Source: Neopestalotiopsis rosae (Eukaryota > Ascomycota > Sordariomycetes > Amphisphaeriales > Sporocadaceae). Taken from it: 64,000 bases of DNA. Location of the stretch: assembly GCA_023078685.1 (NCBI GenBank), contig JALGAS010000006.1, positions 1,178,001-1,242,000 on the forward strand. Reading direction: 5' to 3'. The notes under the pieces were generated by a model. That model was given only the letters and a program-made list of their open reading frames with translations, was not told the origin of the DNA and did not search any database. Numbering within the stretch: the first letter of the stretch is position 1; the number at the start of each line of letters is the position of its first letter. Positions 33,447 to 44,953 of the stretch are shown piece after piece. A program made the position numbers and the translations under genes.

Positions 33447-36196
33447 CTAGACGCACTGGCTGTAGTATGGGTTCTGGACCGTGCAAGTATACGGCGAAGC
33501 ACACACGGTAGGGCCAGTCCAGCCTGAACCGCCACATTGTCCCTAAAAGAAGTACGGGTCAGCCATCGCTCCAGACCTCAATGTCCAGGTCTCACGGAAG
33601 AGCAGAAATTCAGGGTACGATATTCGAAAACAAAAGAATACTCACATAATGAGCAACACCAGTCGTCGTAGACGATGCCGCGGTGCTGGTGCTGGTACTA
33701 CTGGTGGTACCGGCTCGTGTCGTCGAAGTAGAAGTGACAGTAGGCGAGGTAATCACAGTGGACGTTGTCGAGGTGGTACTAGACCTGGCCGTGGTGGTCG
33801 TAGTTGTTCTTACGCTGCTAGACGATGTGGTAAGTATGGAGGAGGATGTGCTGGAGGTGGAGGTAGCCCGCGAGGTGGTGGTAGTGCCGGTGGTTGGAGA
33901 CGACGAACCGCTGCCGATGCTGCCCTGCGCCCAAAAGACGCCGCGCCCGTTGGTGCCGACGTAGACCTGGCCCGCCGTGTTGCCGCTGCCCGCGACCCGG
34001 CAGGCGTCGATGGCGCCAAACCCTTGGCTGCCGCCCTGGAGATCCGTCCACGTGGCGCCGCTGTCGCCGCTGCCGTACAGCCGGGCGCCCGCCGAGCCCG
34101 TGCCAAAGGCGTACACGTTCCACGTGGTGCCCGACCCGAGGCCCAGCGCGATCTGGTACGTGTTGGTCACAGCGGTCGACGGCTGGGTAAAGGTCGCGCC
34201 GTGGTCAGTCGAGTGGAAGATGCCGACGTCGGTAGACACCCAGACGTCGCCGGCGGTCGCCGGGTTCACGGCAATATCGCGGATGGCGGTGGCGCTGCCG
34301 AGGGTACCGGCCGCGGCAAACGTGGCTCCGGTATCCGTGCTGACGTAAAAGGTTGCCGATGATCCGGCGTAAAAGTAGGTGTTTGTCTTCTTGTCCGAGA
34401 CAACCACGGCACCCGAAGGCAGGCTGGACACGGCGGAGAAGGTGGCTTGGTATTGCGAGCGCAGCACCCCATTGGACGATGATGACCACAGAACTGTGTC
34501 CGCATCGGCCGAGTAGGCCACAGAGCCTCCGTAGGTTGCCGTATCAGCTGCGTAGTCAATGTTCCAGCTCGCGCCGCCGTCGGTCGAGAGAGCTACTTGC
34601 TGGGTCCCTGCCACGTTACCGACGCGAACCACGTTGGCGGGTGAGTTACCAGCATAGTCGACGCCTGTGGACGATGCCCACTCCGGGTTCAGCCAGTTTG
34701 TCTGCGGGGGAGTGTCGAGATCGCTGGCGCTCGCAAAAGTGAAGCCGTTCTCGTCGTAAATGGCGGCGAGGAGCTCACTGCCCCCAGCCGCGGAGGCCAG
34801 TTCCTGGACGGCAAACTCTTCAATACCATCAGCCAGTGCCTGGATGGAGATGTTGTGAACCGTGTCCCAGTTGGTCAGGTCGTGACCGCCATAGATGGTC
34901 AGACCGGTGCCATACAGCCAATGGTCGCTATCATGGGGGTCAATCTCGAGCGACTCAATCATACAACCCAATTTCTTTGTGTCCACGTCCACGAAGCCAG
35001 TCTTGATCCATGGGGCTAGTGGTGTCTACGCCTTGGTCAGCATTTGATACTCCAATTTTGAACGAGACGCAACTTACGGTGAGTCCGTAGTAGTAGGCCA
35101 TGGTGGGATAGCTGACCCATTCCCAGAGCTTGCTCCAGGTGGCGCCGGAATCCGTCGAGCGGAAAATCTGCGCATCGGGCCACCACGAGTTCAGGCTCGC
35201 CACGACAAGCGTGCCCGGGTTCTGCAGGTCCAGGCCCAGGCCGCCAAAGCCAAAGTACAGGTCCGACCCGCTGACGGGGGTGATGTTGGTCCAGTTGCCG
35301 GCGGCGATGTCGTAGCGGTAGACGGCGCCCGCGACGCCGTCGTACGGGCCGGTGCCGTCGGCGTAGGTGATGTACAGGGCCTTCTCGTCGGGCTGCAGCT
35401 TGCCCTTGTGCGGAAAGTACTGGACGGGCTGGCCGGCGACCGCGGACCACGTGCTGCCGGCGTCCTCGCTGACGTAGACGCTGGCCGTGGTGTTGTCGGC
35501 CGTGCCGACAAAGATGCGCGAGGTCGCGCCGCTGGTGGTGCCAGAGGTCGAGTCAAACGTCACCCAGGTCAGGCCTTCAATGTCGTTGTTGTAGCCCGTG
35601 GTGTCGGTGGGGTCCGCCGCATAGGTGCCTACAGCGGTAAAGGAGGACACCTTGGAAAAGGTCACACCGCCGTCGGTGGACTTCCAGAGGCCGTTGCCGG
35701 ACCGGGCACCAAAGTAGAGGATATTGGAGTTGGCCGGGTCGACGGCGAGACGCTCGCCCACGCCGCGGCCGGGCATGTTGCCGCCGACCTTGAACGTCAG
35801 GTTGGAAAAGGCCCAAGTCTCACCGCGATCCGAGGAGCGGATGATGGCGCCGTTGTTGGGGTCCCAGCTGTTAGTGTACATGCCCACAGCAGCAAAGACC
35901 TTTTGGTCGTCCTGCGGGTCGAGGGCAATGGCGTCAATGCCCCAGTTGTGCCAGCCCGCGTTATCCGCAATGCTGTCCGTGATGGCGGTCCACGAGTCAT
36001 CCGAGTTGAGGCGGTAGATGCCGCCAATATCGGTCCGGGCGTAGGCCACGCCGGCGGTCTCGGGGTGGAAGACGATGCCGGGCGTGAAGCCGCCGCCTCC
36101 GCCAATTTTGACATTTTGCCACGACAAGGCGGCGCGGATGGGCTCGACAAGAGCCGCCGCTGCGAGCAGCAGGGATGAGGAAGAAAAGTGCTTCAT
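33447..36196 (-). CDS. GH74 xyloglucan-specific endo-beta-1,4-glucanase with CBM1
   Basis: Exons 36196-35078, 35025-33646 and 33542-33447 (introns 52 and 103 bp) join in frame to 864 aa. A signal peptide (cleavage near residue 22) is followed by the GH74 double beta-propeller, with the family start [19 protein letters not shown] and [11 protein letters not shown], where D56 is probably one catalytic acid. Many Asp-box/BNR-like S-x-D-x-G-x-T-W motifs recur. From about residue 755 a Ser/Thr-rich linker of roughly 80 residues leads into the last exon, which encodes a complete 31-residue CBM1 (GQCGG...C...QCV, four cysteines). The enzyme is secreted and cleaves the xyloglucan backbone in plant cell walls. 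The separate exon for the CBM suggests modular acquisition. The start was chosen at the ATG that opens the signal peptide. Confidence 0.94.
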
Positions 36197-37667
36197 GATG
36201 AAGGACCTAGTGACCCAGGGGGTGTCTTGAAACAAATCCCCGAAAACGAGAGTAATTGCAAGTTTGCCTCGAAGCCCCTACGTTCTCTTCTTCTTTCTCT
36301 CCCTTTACAATGCCCGCTGTGCGACATGGCAGCCTATTTTTATACTACTCCGTCCATCGCGAGAAGGGGACCCCCCTGGTCCTGCCTCCAATGACAGCGG
36401 CTTGGACGGGCTTGGCGGACGATATAGCAGCGGCATCCGTTCTGGGGTTCCCGGACGGCTTTTCTGGAAACATTTCCCGGTAAACTTTTTTTTGGTTGTT
36501 GGAGCGTTGTCACGAAATTTGTCACAATAAATCTGAGAAATGCGAGCTTCGTTACTTTGGGGACCCTGGGATTTAGGAGATGAAGGGGGAGGGCATGGCG
36601 TACCTGATCCGGCGGCCGAGAGTTGAGTGCATTTCTCCGCGAATGGCAGACCCCTGCTCCATCTTCAAGCCCTGCCACGGTCCCCGGATGTCGCTAGTGA
36701 GCCGCAGAAGTCTAGACTATATCGGACCACCATGGAGCAACGTGCTCCGTGACGGACGACTCGGAAGCAGCCGAGAGTATTCTTTTTTGTCACTCGTGAC
36801 TATTCGGTAGGGCCTCTGTGCTACACGGATTTGAAGGTTTGTGTTAAGGAGAGAGAAGAACATGCTTGCGCGCCGAAAAGAAATTGTGTCTTGATAAGCG
36901 ATATGTCTACATATGCATTGCTTTGTCATTGCCTAACTCAAAGCAGTTCACTTATACGCAGGCACCACCTTCTTTTTGATCACACTACGGACAAGGCGCA
37001 ACAGTATGCGGGGGAACAGGGCTGGCGAGCCGACGATCAGTGCGCAAATGCCCCGGGAGATCGTCAGGCACAAAGTGCTACGTGTCCCTGAAAATTGCCC
37101 ATTGCATCATTCCATAATACTGTGTACATAGTATATGTGACCCGGTCCGAAGGTGGGATCTCGCCTATGCATGGCCCCGATCTATTTGCTGTCACACATA
37201 TATAAGGGCACCAACGAACGTGTAGATGGCTCGCTTACAACAAACGCATTCCACCGTGCCACATAATAACGGAGGCGATGGACATTCCAGGACACCTTTG
37301 CACTCTTGAAGGGGAGGCTCTGTATCGGTGATAGTGTTGGTTTTCATTAGCTGAAGTGTCAAAGTAATTGCATGATCACATGCACCGATTACCATTTTCC
37401 TTTTGTAAGCAGGCAATGACATAACATGAAAATGGAACTGCCCATTGGCGATATGCCAAGCAGGAATATGGTATCTCAAAGTCAAAACCATACGGTCGTC
37501 CCTTTCTTCTTCAAATACATACAGGCGAGTCAAAAGAACGCTCAAAAGACGATGACAAGCAGAGCCCATCTATGAGTAGCCACTCGCCAACGAAGCCGCA
37601 AAACTCCTGGCACTCTTGCGAGCCGCATTTTTGACATCAACCTTGAGCTTAGAAGTCCTTCTCCGTG
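36197..37667. promoter_or_regulatory. xyloglucanase promoter and intergenic region
   Basis: The proximal part holds a TATA box (see 36334-36344) and one Cre1-like CTGGGG at 36442-36447, consistent with carbon-catabolite control of cellulase-type genes. No XlnR/Xyr1 GGCTAA box was seen close to the start. The distal part (beyond about 36700) has no recognisable feature. Confidence 0.4.
36334..36344 (-). promoter_or_regulatory. TATA box of the GH74 gene
   Basis: On the minus strand this reads TATAAAAATAG, about 140 bp before the ATG at 36196, a usual distance in cellulase-type genes. Confidence 0.5.
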
Positions 37668-38606
37668 TCAGTGAATCAACATGGCGACCCGTCGCCATGC
37701 TAATGAAAGACCACATGTGCACGCCTTACTGGCTGTTGTCGTGGCCGTCGTCGATTGGGGCATGACCTCGCTCAAATCCGTCGTGTGCGCGCGTCTTAGG
37801 GAAGGATCAGGTGCTTCTACAGAGTATTTAGTAATCAGCCCATTGAATTCGTGCCTCTTGTAGGCGGGCGCACCGCGTCGAGTGGTATCAGGGACCTCAA
37901 GGCCGTCGGACTCGCATGTCCTCTCTCTGTGGATGACTCTAGACGGTATGCAGGTGCCATATGCCTCAGGATCATACTGGACTTCGTGGGTATGGTCGAG
38001 GGCTTGTCCCTGGCGGAGTTCTTGATAGAGTAGAGAACCAACCTTGTCACTGATGACAGGGGCATTGAAGAGACGACGACATTGACGAACGCCCGTAGCC
38101 AAGTCCTCATTGCCTATGAAACGGATCTCCTCAAGCGTCGGGGTGCCGCGCAGCGTAATGTTGTCAAGGTGTTGAGGGAAGTGAGATCGCAAAAAGTCTA
38201 GCAGAAAATGGCGACCCTTCCATTGAGCCTCTTGTTTCTCACGATCGCGCTCGTCTTCTTGACGTAGCATGGGGGGAGGGCTCTTGTCTTTTTTCCACTT
38301 GCGCTCGGTCTTTGCGATCCGTTTATTGTCCTGCTTCGTAACCTTGGGGTCATTCTTGAACTCTCCCGAGCCCTGAATAGGCGCCAAATCTAAATTCTTG
38401 ATAGACGTTCGAATGTCTGTGAAGACCTTCGTAGGCTTGATGTCAATTTCCCGGGCAGGCATCGTAGACTTTGGTGATTTGGGTGGACTCCAAATGTCAT
38501 CGAACTGTACTTCGATTTGATAACAATCGTGTGCCACTTCTATGGTTTTCGAGAGTGTAGAAACGCTCATGTTGGCTTCTAGCTGATAGCTGATGGTGCT
38601 CGACAT
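37668..38606 (-). CDS. hypothetical charged protein
   Basis: A single uninterrupted frame encodes 312 aa from the ATG at 38606. It is hydrophilic: a Lys/Arg/Asp/Glu-rich stretch (about 85-130) precedes a more ordered segment with KGRHFLLDFLRSHFPQHLDNI and TLEEIRFIGNEDLATGVRQCRRLF. No signal peptide, membrane helix or known motif was recognised. The last 25 codons look less constrained than the rest. Downstream, a basic peptide-coding frame (VDVKNAARKSARSF, ending at about 37572) could belong to a spliced C-terminus, but I could not find an intron that keeps the frame. Confidence 0.6.
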   Translation of the reverse strand: MSSTISYQLEANMSVSTLSKTIEVAHDCYQIEVQFDDIWSPPKSPKSTMPAREIDIKPTKVFTDIRTSIKNLDLAPIQGSGEFKNDPKVTKQDNKRIAKTERKWKKDKSPPPMLRQEDERDREKQEAQWKGRHFLLDFLRSHFPQHLDNITLRGTPTLEEIRFIGNEDLATGVRQCRRLFNAPVISDKVGSLLYQELRQGQALDHTHEVQYDPEAYGTCIPSRVIHRERTCESDGLEVPDTTRRGAPAYKRHEFNGLITKYSVEAPDPSLRRAHTTDLSEVMPQSTTATTTASKACTCGLSLAWRRVAMLIH

Positions 38607-40027
38607 TTTGAGTGATGGTCGATGTTATCCTCTGATTCCGTTGCTGATTAATCAATAGTGATTCGCGTCTGATGAATACTTCCGGGACTTTTCTGTGACG
38701 AGAAGAGAAGGCAGAAAATAGCCATGTCCGCCTGGAGAACACCACAAGCACAAATACTGGAGATCCGAGGCTTCGAGCAGTAAAGCGTGTAATTAAGGTT
38801 GTTGATGCTTCACCTGATATCACACTTATAGTAAATCATTCAGTTAGGCTATGCCGAATCAGTGTGTTCCAATCTCAATATGGTTTCAATGTCCTGTCCA
38901 CATGAATTCAAGTCGGTTGGTGTTGATGCTCATGAGGCCTGCTGCTGCTAAGAGGTGGACTTGTTGGGTAACCTTGTCTGTATGGCGTAATGGTCGGTAT
39001 CCAGGCAATGACGCGTATACATTCTTTATATATGTTCTCTCCGCCACTGGAGTCTTTCTTCTGCATGACGATTCTTTCTCCAGCTCGCGAGATGCACACA
39101 TGTAATGTGAGTACCACAGCGACGGTCTCAAGTGAGTTATTCACCCTTTGCCGCGGCTGTAATGCGCTTCCCCGGTGAAACATGTTGCGTAGTAAAGGTC
39201 TGACAAGGCTCAAAGACACAATAAAACGAGCGATCCGGGTGTTACCATACTTATCCGCGAAGGTAATAAAAAAGGGGGTATCAAAGAACGTTCTTGTCAC
39301 ATAAGATTTGACGTTTGGCGGGGACAGACCCGAGAAGCCACTTACACCAACGTTTGTGTCTAGAGCTCGGAAAACCCCAACCCAAGACAACACTTCATCT
39401 GTGTATAGGGACCATAATCAAGTGACAAGAAATCCAAAAATGTAAAAGCTCCAACGGAGTCGTTTGTCGCATCCATAAAGAATTTTGCCATGCATATCCA
39501 AGGCCGCTTTCCAGGTTGATGGACCCTCGCTGTGCTGAAACCCGGTCCCCCATATGGAAGTATAGATTTGCTTGGATAGGATGCGGAGTGTAACATCGGA
39601 AGGTTTAATTGTGTTGCCGCTTACTTAACGTTTTTCCCCCCGTGCATTAGCCTGAGTTTTTTGAGGCTCTGAGAGCGGCTGCATAATATTGGTAGATGAT
39701 TTGCTGGTGAGGTCGAAACGCTGTCTCCAAGGGATGAACCCGACTGCAAACCTGCACAATGCAGATGGTTGCGCAGATTATGGGCCCTGCAGTCGAATGC
39801 ATGAGTCTGATGTACTTTGTATTTCCTGCAAATACGCACTGGACCATGAAGCCGAGTTGCAAGACATGTAGTCTTGGATGTCCACTCGGAGGTAAGCTCA
39901 TAGATCATTGATCTGCCTCAAGTCTGACATTAGGGGCCCTTCCCCGTAGAGTGAGTTCCCCGCCAGATCCTTAGTATGAGGTACCAGAGACATACGCGAT
40001 TGTCTCAGCATATATAATGGCCAGAGC
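38607..40027. other. 1.4-kb intergenic region
   Basis: Between the start of the charged protein and the 3' end of the Clr5-domain gene. The short frames here lack coding character. No repeat was recognised. Confidence 0.45.
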
Positions 40028-41968
40028 CTAAACCGGGTATGATCCGTAGTCCACCGGTTGGCCTTTGCCTTGCGACAAGTCTCTTGTGAGGAACGACAAG
40101 ACACGGCTTTCGAGGTCGAGCGAGCCGCGGCATTTTGTAAGGGCTGCGGGTTCGAGACTCCGACGCGAAAGGCTATTGACAACGTTTTCGATATGCGTAA
40201 GACTTGGGTGCATCACCGGCGTACCGCTTGCCTGACCAAGCACTCTCGCGTAGCTGGTGAAGGCAAGGCGGAGAAACCGCTCGTGACGTGGACTCTGAGT
40301 TAAAGTCAATGCAGTCGATGAGGACGAAGCATAGACTGCAAACGCATTGCGCCACATGTGTTCGTTGAGGTCGCGAGCATAAGGAAACACTATGCATAGA
40401 TGTTCAAGTCAGATATTGTTGCAGAACGATGCTTGCAAGTCGTTCATGAATAAATTCGTGAGAGGTCACATGCCATTCAATCTGACATAAGTTGGGGATA
40501 TGAAAGCACAACTTACTGCGACTCCGAGGCAGTGCCGAGGCACAACGTGCCTGTATACGATCCGCACGTGGATTAAAGCCGTTGAGGAAATAGCAGTCCA
40601 TGACAATCAGTTGACACCATTTTACTAAATGGTTGTCAATTTTCCACCAGGATTTCGACTTCTTCATATTACTCTCATCAAGTCGGAGGATGTCGTCAAT
40701 GCACTCGGTCATGAAATCTAGGTAGGCGTTGTGGCCGTGTGTCTCAATGTGAGCGACGAGAGCACGCAGAAGATGGTAGATGGCGCTTCCCGTGGCCCCT
40801 AGCACGCTCGCCATGTAGGCTGACAAGTATCGCCATAGCTCGAGAGTGACGTCTTTGTTATCCCACCACAATTGACTGACTAGGAAGTTGAACAAAGTGT
40901 CGAGTCGTGGCTCATGGACGAGTGCATGGACTGAGCTAAAGGCTGAGTCGCAGATAGAGCCGGCTTGCTTATGACGATTTTCAGAGAACAAATCGCACGC
41001 AAGCTTCAGATACCTCGGGGCATCCCAAAGAGACGTAGTTGTCTTATGCTTGGTGGATGACGAGGTGTAGAGTCTAGCAAAGGACGGCGAGAGATCTTTC
41101 AAGCATCGCATCAACAGTTCCTTGAGTGAAAGGAACCCGGGGGTGGTGCAGAATAGCTCTGGTGGCGGTGTACAGCATCGCACGGTACCGGGAAGTTCAT
41201 TCTTGGAAGTCGGCATGGCATTTCGGTTGGGCAGGACGATGCCGTGCTTCTTCAAATATCGATCGATCTGAACAACTTTACCATTGCGCTCAAACGTCGT
41301 CTGCTTTCCGACCGCAGCGCGCTTTTGCCTGACCAAAATCATCTTGGCAACGTCCTCTCGATTGTTGTTCTTGACAAAACCCCATTGCTTGAACCTGGTC
41401 TTGTACATCTTTGCGCTGCGTAGACAGTCAGCACAAATCAACATCGTGCACGCGATCTGTAACCATCGTAGCCGGTTTCTCACCTAGCGTGAAATCCTTT
41501 TAACTCCATCAAACTCATGATCTCCTTCAATGTCTTGTCTTCGTGAATGTATAATCTCTTTAGCTCCGGTTTATGAGACTCCCACACCTCTCCTGTCTGA
41601 GAAGCTACATATGCCTTGCGCCCGGTAGAGAACTTGAACTGCATCTCTGAGATCGACTTTGGCCTCGGTTTCCGTACTTTTCGTTTTTTGCATTGGGCGA
41701 CAGAGGTGCTGGTGTCAGGTTCTGAACGCGAGTACGTCCACTCCATTTCATTCGAAACGGTATCGGTATTGAAAACGTCCAGCATCATGTCGTCCATGCT
41801 AAAGGAAGACGTCTGCTGCGGGAACACACCTCCGTCTGTCAGAAACTCAGAAGAGAAGGCATCGTCTGGTAGCACCCAAGAGGTCGCAGTGACATCATCA
41901 TGAGACCATGGTGCTTGAAGCAAAGCCTCGAGATCATCATCGGGAGGTGTTGGAAGGCATGGGTCCAT
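40028..41968 (-). CDS. Clr5-domain protein (putative regulator)
   Basis: Exons 41968-41484, 41415-40517 and 40389-40028 (introns 68 and 127 bp) join in frame to 581 aa. The N-terminus is acidic, with predicted disorder, and contains a basic KKRKVRKPRPK patch that could act as a nuclear signal. The Clr5 domain follows at about 130-185: WESHKPELKRLYIHEDKTL, then KEIMSLMELKGFHAS, then AKMYKTRFKQWGFVKN; the first intron interrupts it and joining restores the domain. The remainder is helical, without a recognised domain. Clr5 was named from a fission-yeast silencing factor, but most fungal members are of unknown role. The last exon joins via A|TG, giving RMFPYARDLNEHMWR. Confidence 0.8.
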
Positions 41969-43134
41969 GACTGGAATCTTACGGCGCTGTCGATTATAGA
42001 AGAGGTCAATTGACGAGAGCGAGAAAGCAACGCGGGGGATGAAGAAGATGGAAGGTTCACATGATGTGAAAATGGTAACGATAAAAAAAGAAACACATGA
42101 AGACGAGAAAGTCTATCACGAGTCTGGATTCAATCCTCCCGTACAGTCGGGGTCCAGCCCATGCAGCAGTCCATAAGATGTAATTCGATCGTCTTTGCAT
42201 CTGATGAGGGGCCACATGGCAGAAGGCGGGACGCGCTGGGCTGAGAAGGAAGGGAATCGCGACCAAGGTGGAGCTCTTTCCTTCGCGCGGGGTATCCACT
42301 TGATGATTGCTCCTTCTCTGATTGGGTGGCGACTGGACAGTCCCTGCATTTCCAAAGTTCCTGGTTGCCAGATCCGGTAAAGAGGCTAAACTTTGGAGCA
42401 TGGGGATCGCCGGTCCATTCAGCTCCACCTGTTGTGCGACGAGCGAGAATACAGAGTTCATACTACTACATGTACAATAGTAAGGGCAGTAGCATTGGGA
42501 TATCGATAAAGGTTACAATCGCCTTTACTGTATCCACCGAAACTCATCATCAATTTATACATTATGCATGCATTTTAAGTATCGTGACGTACCAATTGTC
42601 ATGCAAAGGAACCTATACACGCTCATTGACCCGCAGACTAGATAGGAGTATACTATGCTCCGTACTTGCACCTATGATTGCACCAAGATAGCGACTTCAA
42701 TATCTATTCAGACGAGTAACTCGACTACCTAGTGGTACCTGATACTATAGGAACAAATTTGAAGAAGATGTCAAGATTGCAAAATGACCCTTGCTTCTTT
42801 GAAAGTCAAGATGAATATGTTAGAATGAGGACGACTTATGTAAGCAACAGCATTCGTGATCATGAAAGGGTGCGAACACCATCCATTTCTCGAATAATGC
42901 AAGAATCATAAAGTTTAGCACATGGAATGATTTGAAGAATGGAAATTTTACAATGGTGAGAAAATTGTCATGCTTTGATCTCATTACTCATATCGTATCT
43001 TCTACATACTAATCTCCACCATGTTTATTTCTTCTCGTCTTTGAGGGTATCATCAAAAGCTTCTTTACTTTCATTTGTTTTTGTTTTGGGTAATACATGA
43101 TTTCGTTGTTGTTCGTTTGTTTGTTCATTTGAAT
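41969..43134. other. 1.2-kb intergenic region
   Basis: Promoter of the Clr5-domain gene and 3' flank of the sugar transporter. The stretch from 42440 is AT-rich with no gene. Confidence 0.5.
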
Positions 43135-44953
43135 TTACTCGTGATCAGCCTCGAGCTCCTTCTCCTTCTCCATCAGACCAGCCGACGGGGCAACGTGCTG
43201 GGCGCGGGCGGCCTGCTGGCTCTTCTCGGTCCAGCGGCCGTGGAAGAAGTTGCTCATGAACTCGGACGTGTTCTTGAGGTTCATGGCCACGATCTCGCGG
43301 GTGGGCTTCTCAAAGAGCAGGTCAATCTCCTCGAGGGTCTTGTCCTTGGTCTCGGGCATGAAGAGGATCTGGTAGAACCAGCCGATGAAGGCGATGCCAC
43401 CGTAGAAGCCGAGCATGAGACCACGGGGGGTCATGGCCTCCTGCATGCCGGAGAAGTTGTAGGTGACGATGAAGGAGGCAAGGAAGAGCAGAGCATCCGA
43501 AGTGGTCATACCCCAATGTCTCAAGTAGGTGGGGTAAACCTCAGAGGGAACGACCCAGGTCAAGCAGGCGTAGCAACCAAAGAAGCCCATGTACAGAATA
43601 AGACCGACCATGTAGCAGGCGATGGCACCGTTGGGGTTGGTCTCGACGTCAATTCCGTAACTGCAACCAATGATGACGAGACCGACGAAGAAACCGGGCA
43701 ACATGGCGTTGGCCCAGAAGCGACGTCCGAACTTCTCCATGTAGAAACAGGCGGGAATGGTACCGAGCAGCAGAGAGCCACCACCGACGAGGGACATGTA
43801 AGTGGCGTTGGTGTCGTCGAAACCAATCTGGGTCATCAGGGTCGACATGTAGTACATGATGGCGTTGACACCAGTAAGCTGACCGAGCAGGATCATGATG
43901 TTGGCGTAGACCAGAGCACGGCGGGCACGGGGTACGGAGAAGAAGTCCATCCAGGGGAAGCGCTTGTTCTTGGCACCCTCGGAAACCTGAGACTCTTCGT
44001 CGAGGACCGACACCTTCATGATGAAGAACTCTTCCCTGGCCTCCTCAGACTCAGTGCCACGAATGCGCTTCCACACCTTGTAAGCATCGAGCGTGCGGCC
44101 CTTGAGCATGAGGTAACGGGGGGACTCGGGCAGGAAGAGCATGCCGATGAACATGATGGTGGAGAAGACGAGCGAGGATCCCAGAATGTATCTCCAGTTG
44201 CCCGGGACGTGCAAAAACATGGCAGCGACGGCATAACCGAGAACTTCACCCAGGGCAATGTTGAACTGGTACAGGGAAACCAAGTTACCACGGACGCGGC
44301 GCTCGACAGTCTCGGCAACGTAGACGGGGACAGTACCGCCCTCGAGACCGACACCAACACCGAGAATAACACGAGCGGCAACAATCATACCTGATATCCT
44401 TGTTAATTCGTGATTCGTGGATTGTTTATCGGATCTGTAAAAACTCACCATAGTTCATGGCACCGGCTTCGAGAGCACCACCAATGGTGTATAGGATAGT
44501 CGAGATAATGATGGACATGCGTCTACCGAACCATTCGTTGCAGGGACCGAGGAGGATGGCACCGGCGACGGCGCCGAGGGGCATACCGGAGTTGACCAAA
44601 CTGTTCTGTCGGGTGTCGAGACCGAGATCGTCGGGAAGGAAGAGGTTCGCGCCGGAGATGAGGGATTGATCGAGACCGGAGAGCAGACCACCCATGGAGG
44701 CGAATGCGACAATGACCCAGGTAAAGTGTCTGGGGTCCTTGAACTGGAGGTCGAAGAAGCCCTTGTCCAGGCCACCGGCGGCGGCGAGCTCTTGCTCCAT
44801 CTCAAAGATGACCGACTCGACGACTCGGCCGTTGGCTTGAGTGACGGCCATGGCATCCTTCTCCTTCATGCCGGGGAGGGTCTGGGAAGGGTATTCGACC
44901 TGGTCGACGGCCTTCTTGCCCGTGGGGGCCTTTGTTACTGATTCTTCGGCCAT
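43135..44953 (-). CDS. MFS sugar/polyol transporter, SP family
   Basis: Exons 44953-44449 and 44390-43135 (58-bp intron) give 586 aa. A cytoplasmic N-terminus of about 80 residues is followed by twelve hydrophobic helices. Family signatures: ASMGGLLSGLDQSLISGAN in helix 1, NEWFGRR between helices 2 and 3, PVYVAE in helix 4, PESPRYLMLKGR at the end of helix 6, GQLTGVNAIMYY in helix 7, EKFGRR between 8 and 9, and PETKDKTLEEID after helix 12. These define a plasma-membrane sugar or polyol:H+ symporter; the substrate (hexose, oligosaccharide or inositol) cannot be fixed by eye. Very strong C/G preference at third positions indicates high expression. The opposite strand carries a 439-codon open frame, which I take as a codon-bias shadow. 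Confidence 0.92.

Noticed and set aside
35408..36178. 256-codon open frame antisense to the GH74 gene
   Set aside because: Shadow of a GC-rich third-position gene; no domain and composition dominated by Gly/Val/Arg/Asp.
40140..40165. Second tRNA-like GGTTCGAGACTCC on the + strand
   Set aside because: It lies inside the last coding exon of the Clr5-domain gene and no cloverleaf forms.
43075..44394. 439-codon open frame on the + strand, antisense to the sugar transporter
   Set aside because: It mirrors the transporter's strong codon bias; its translation is Glu/Gly/Val/His-rich with no domain, and the transporter frame on the other strand has all MFS motifs.
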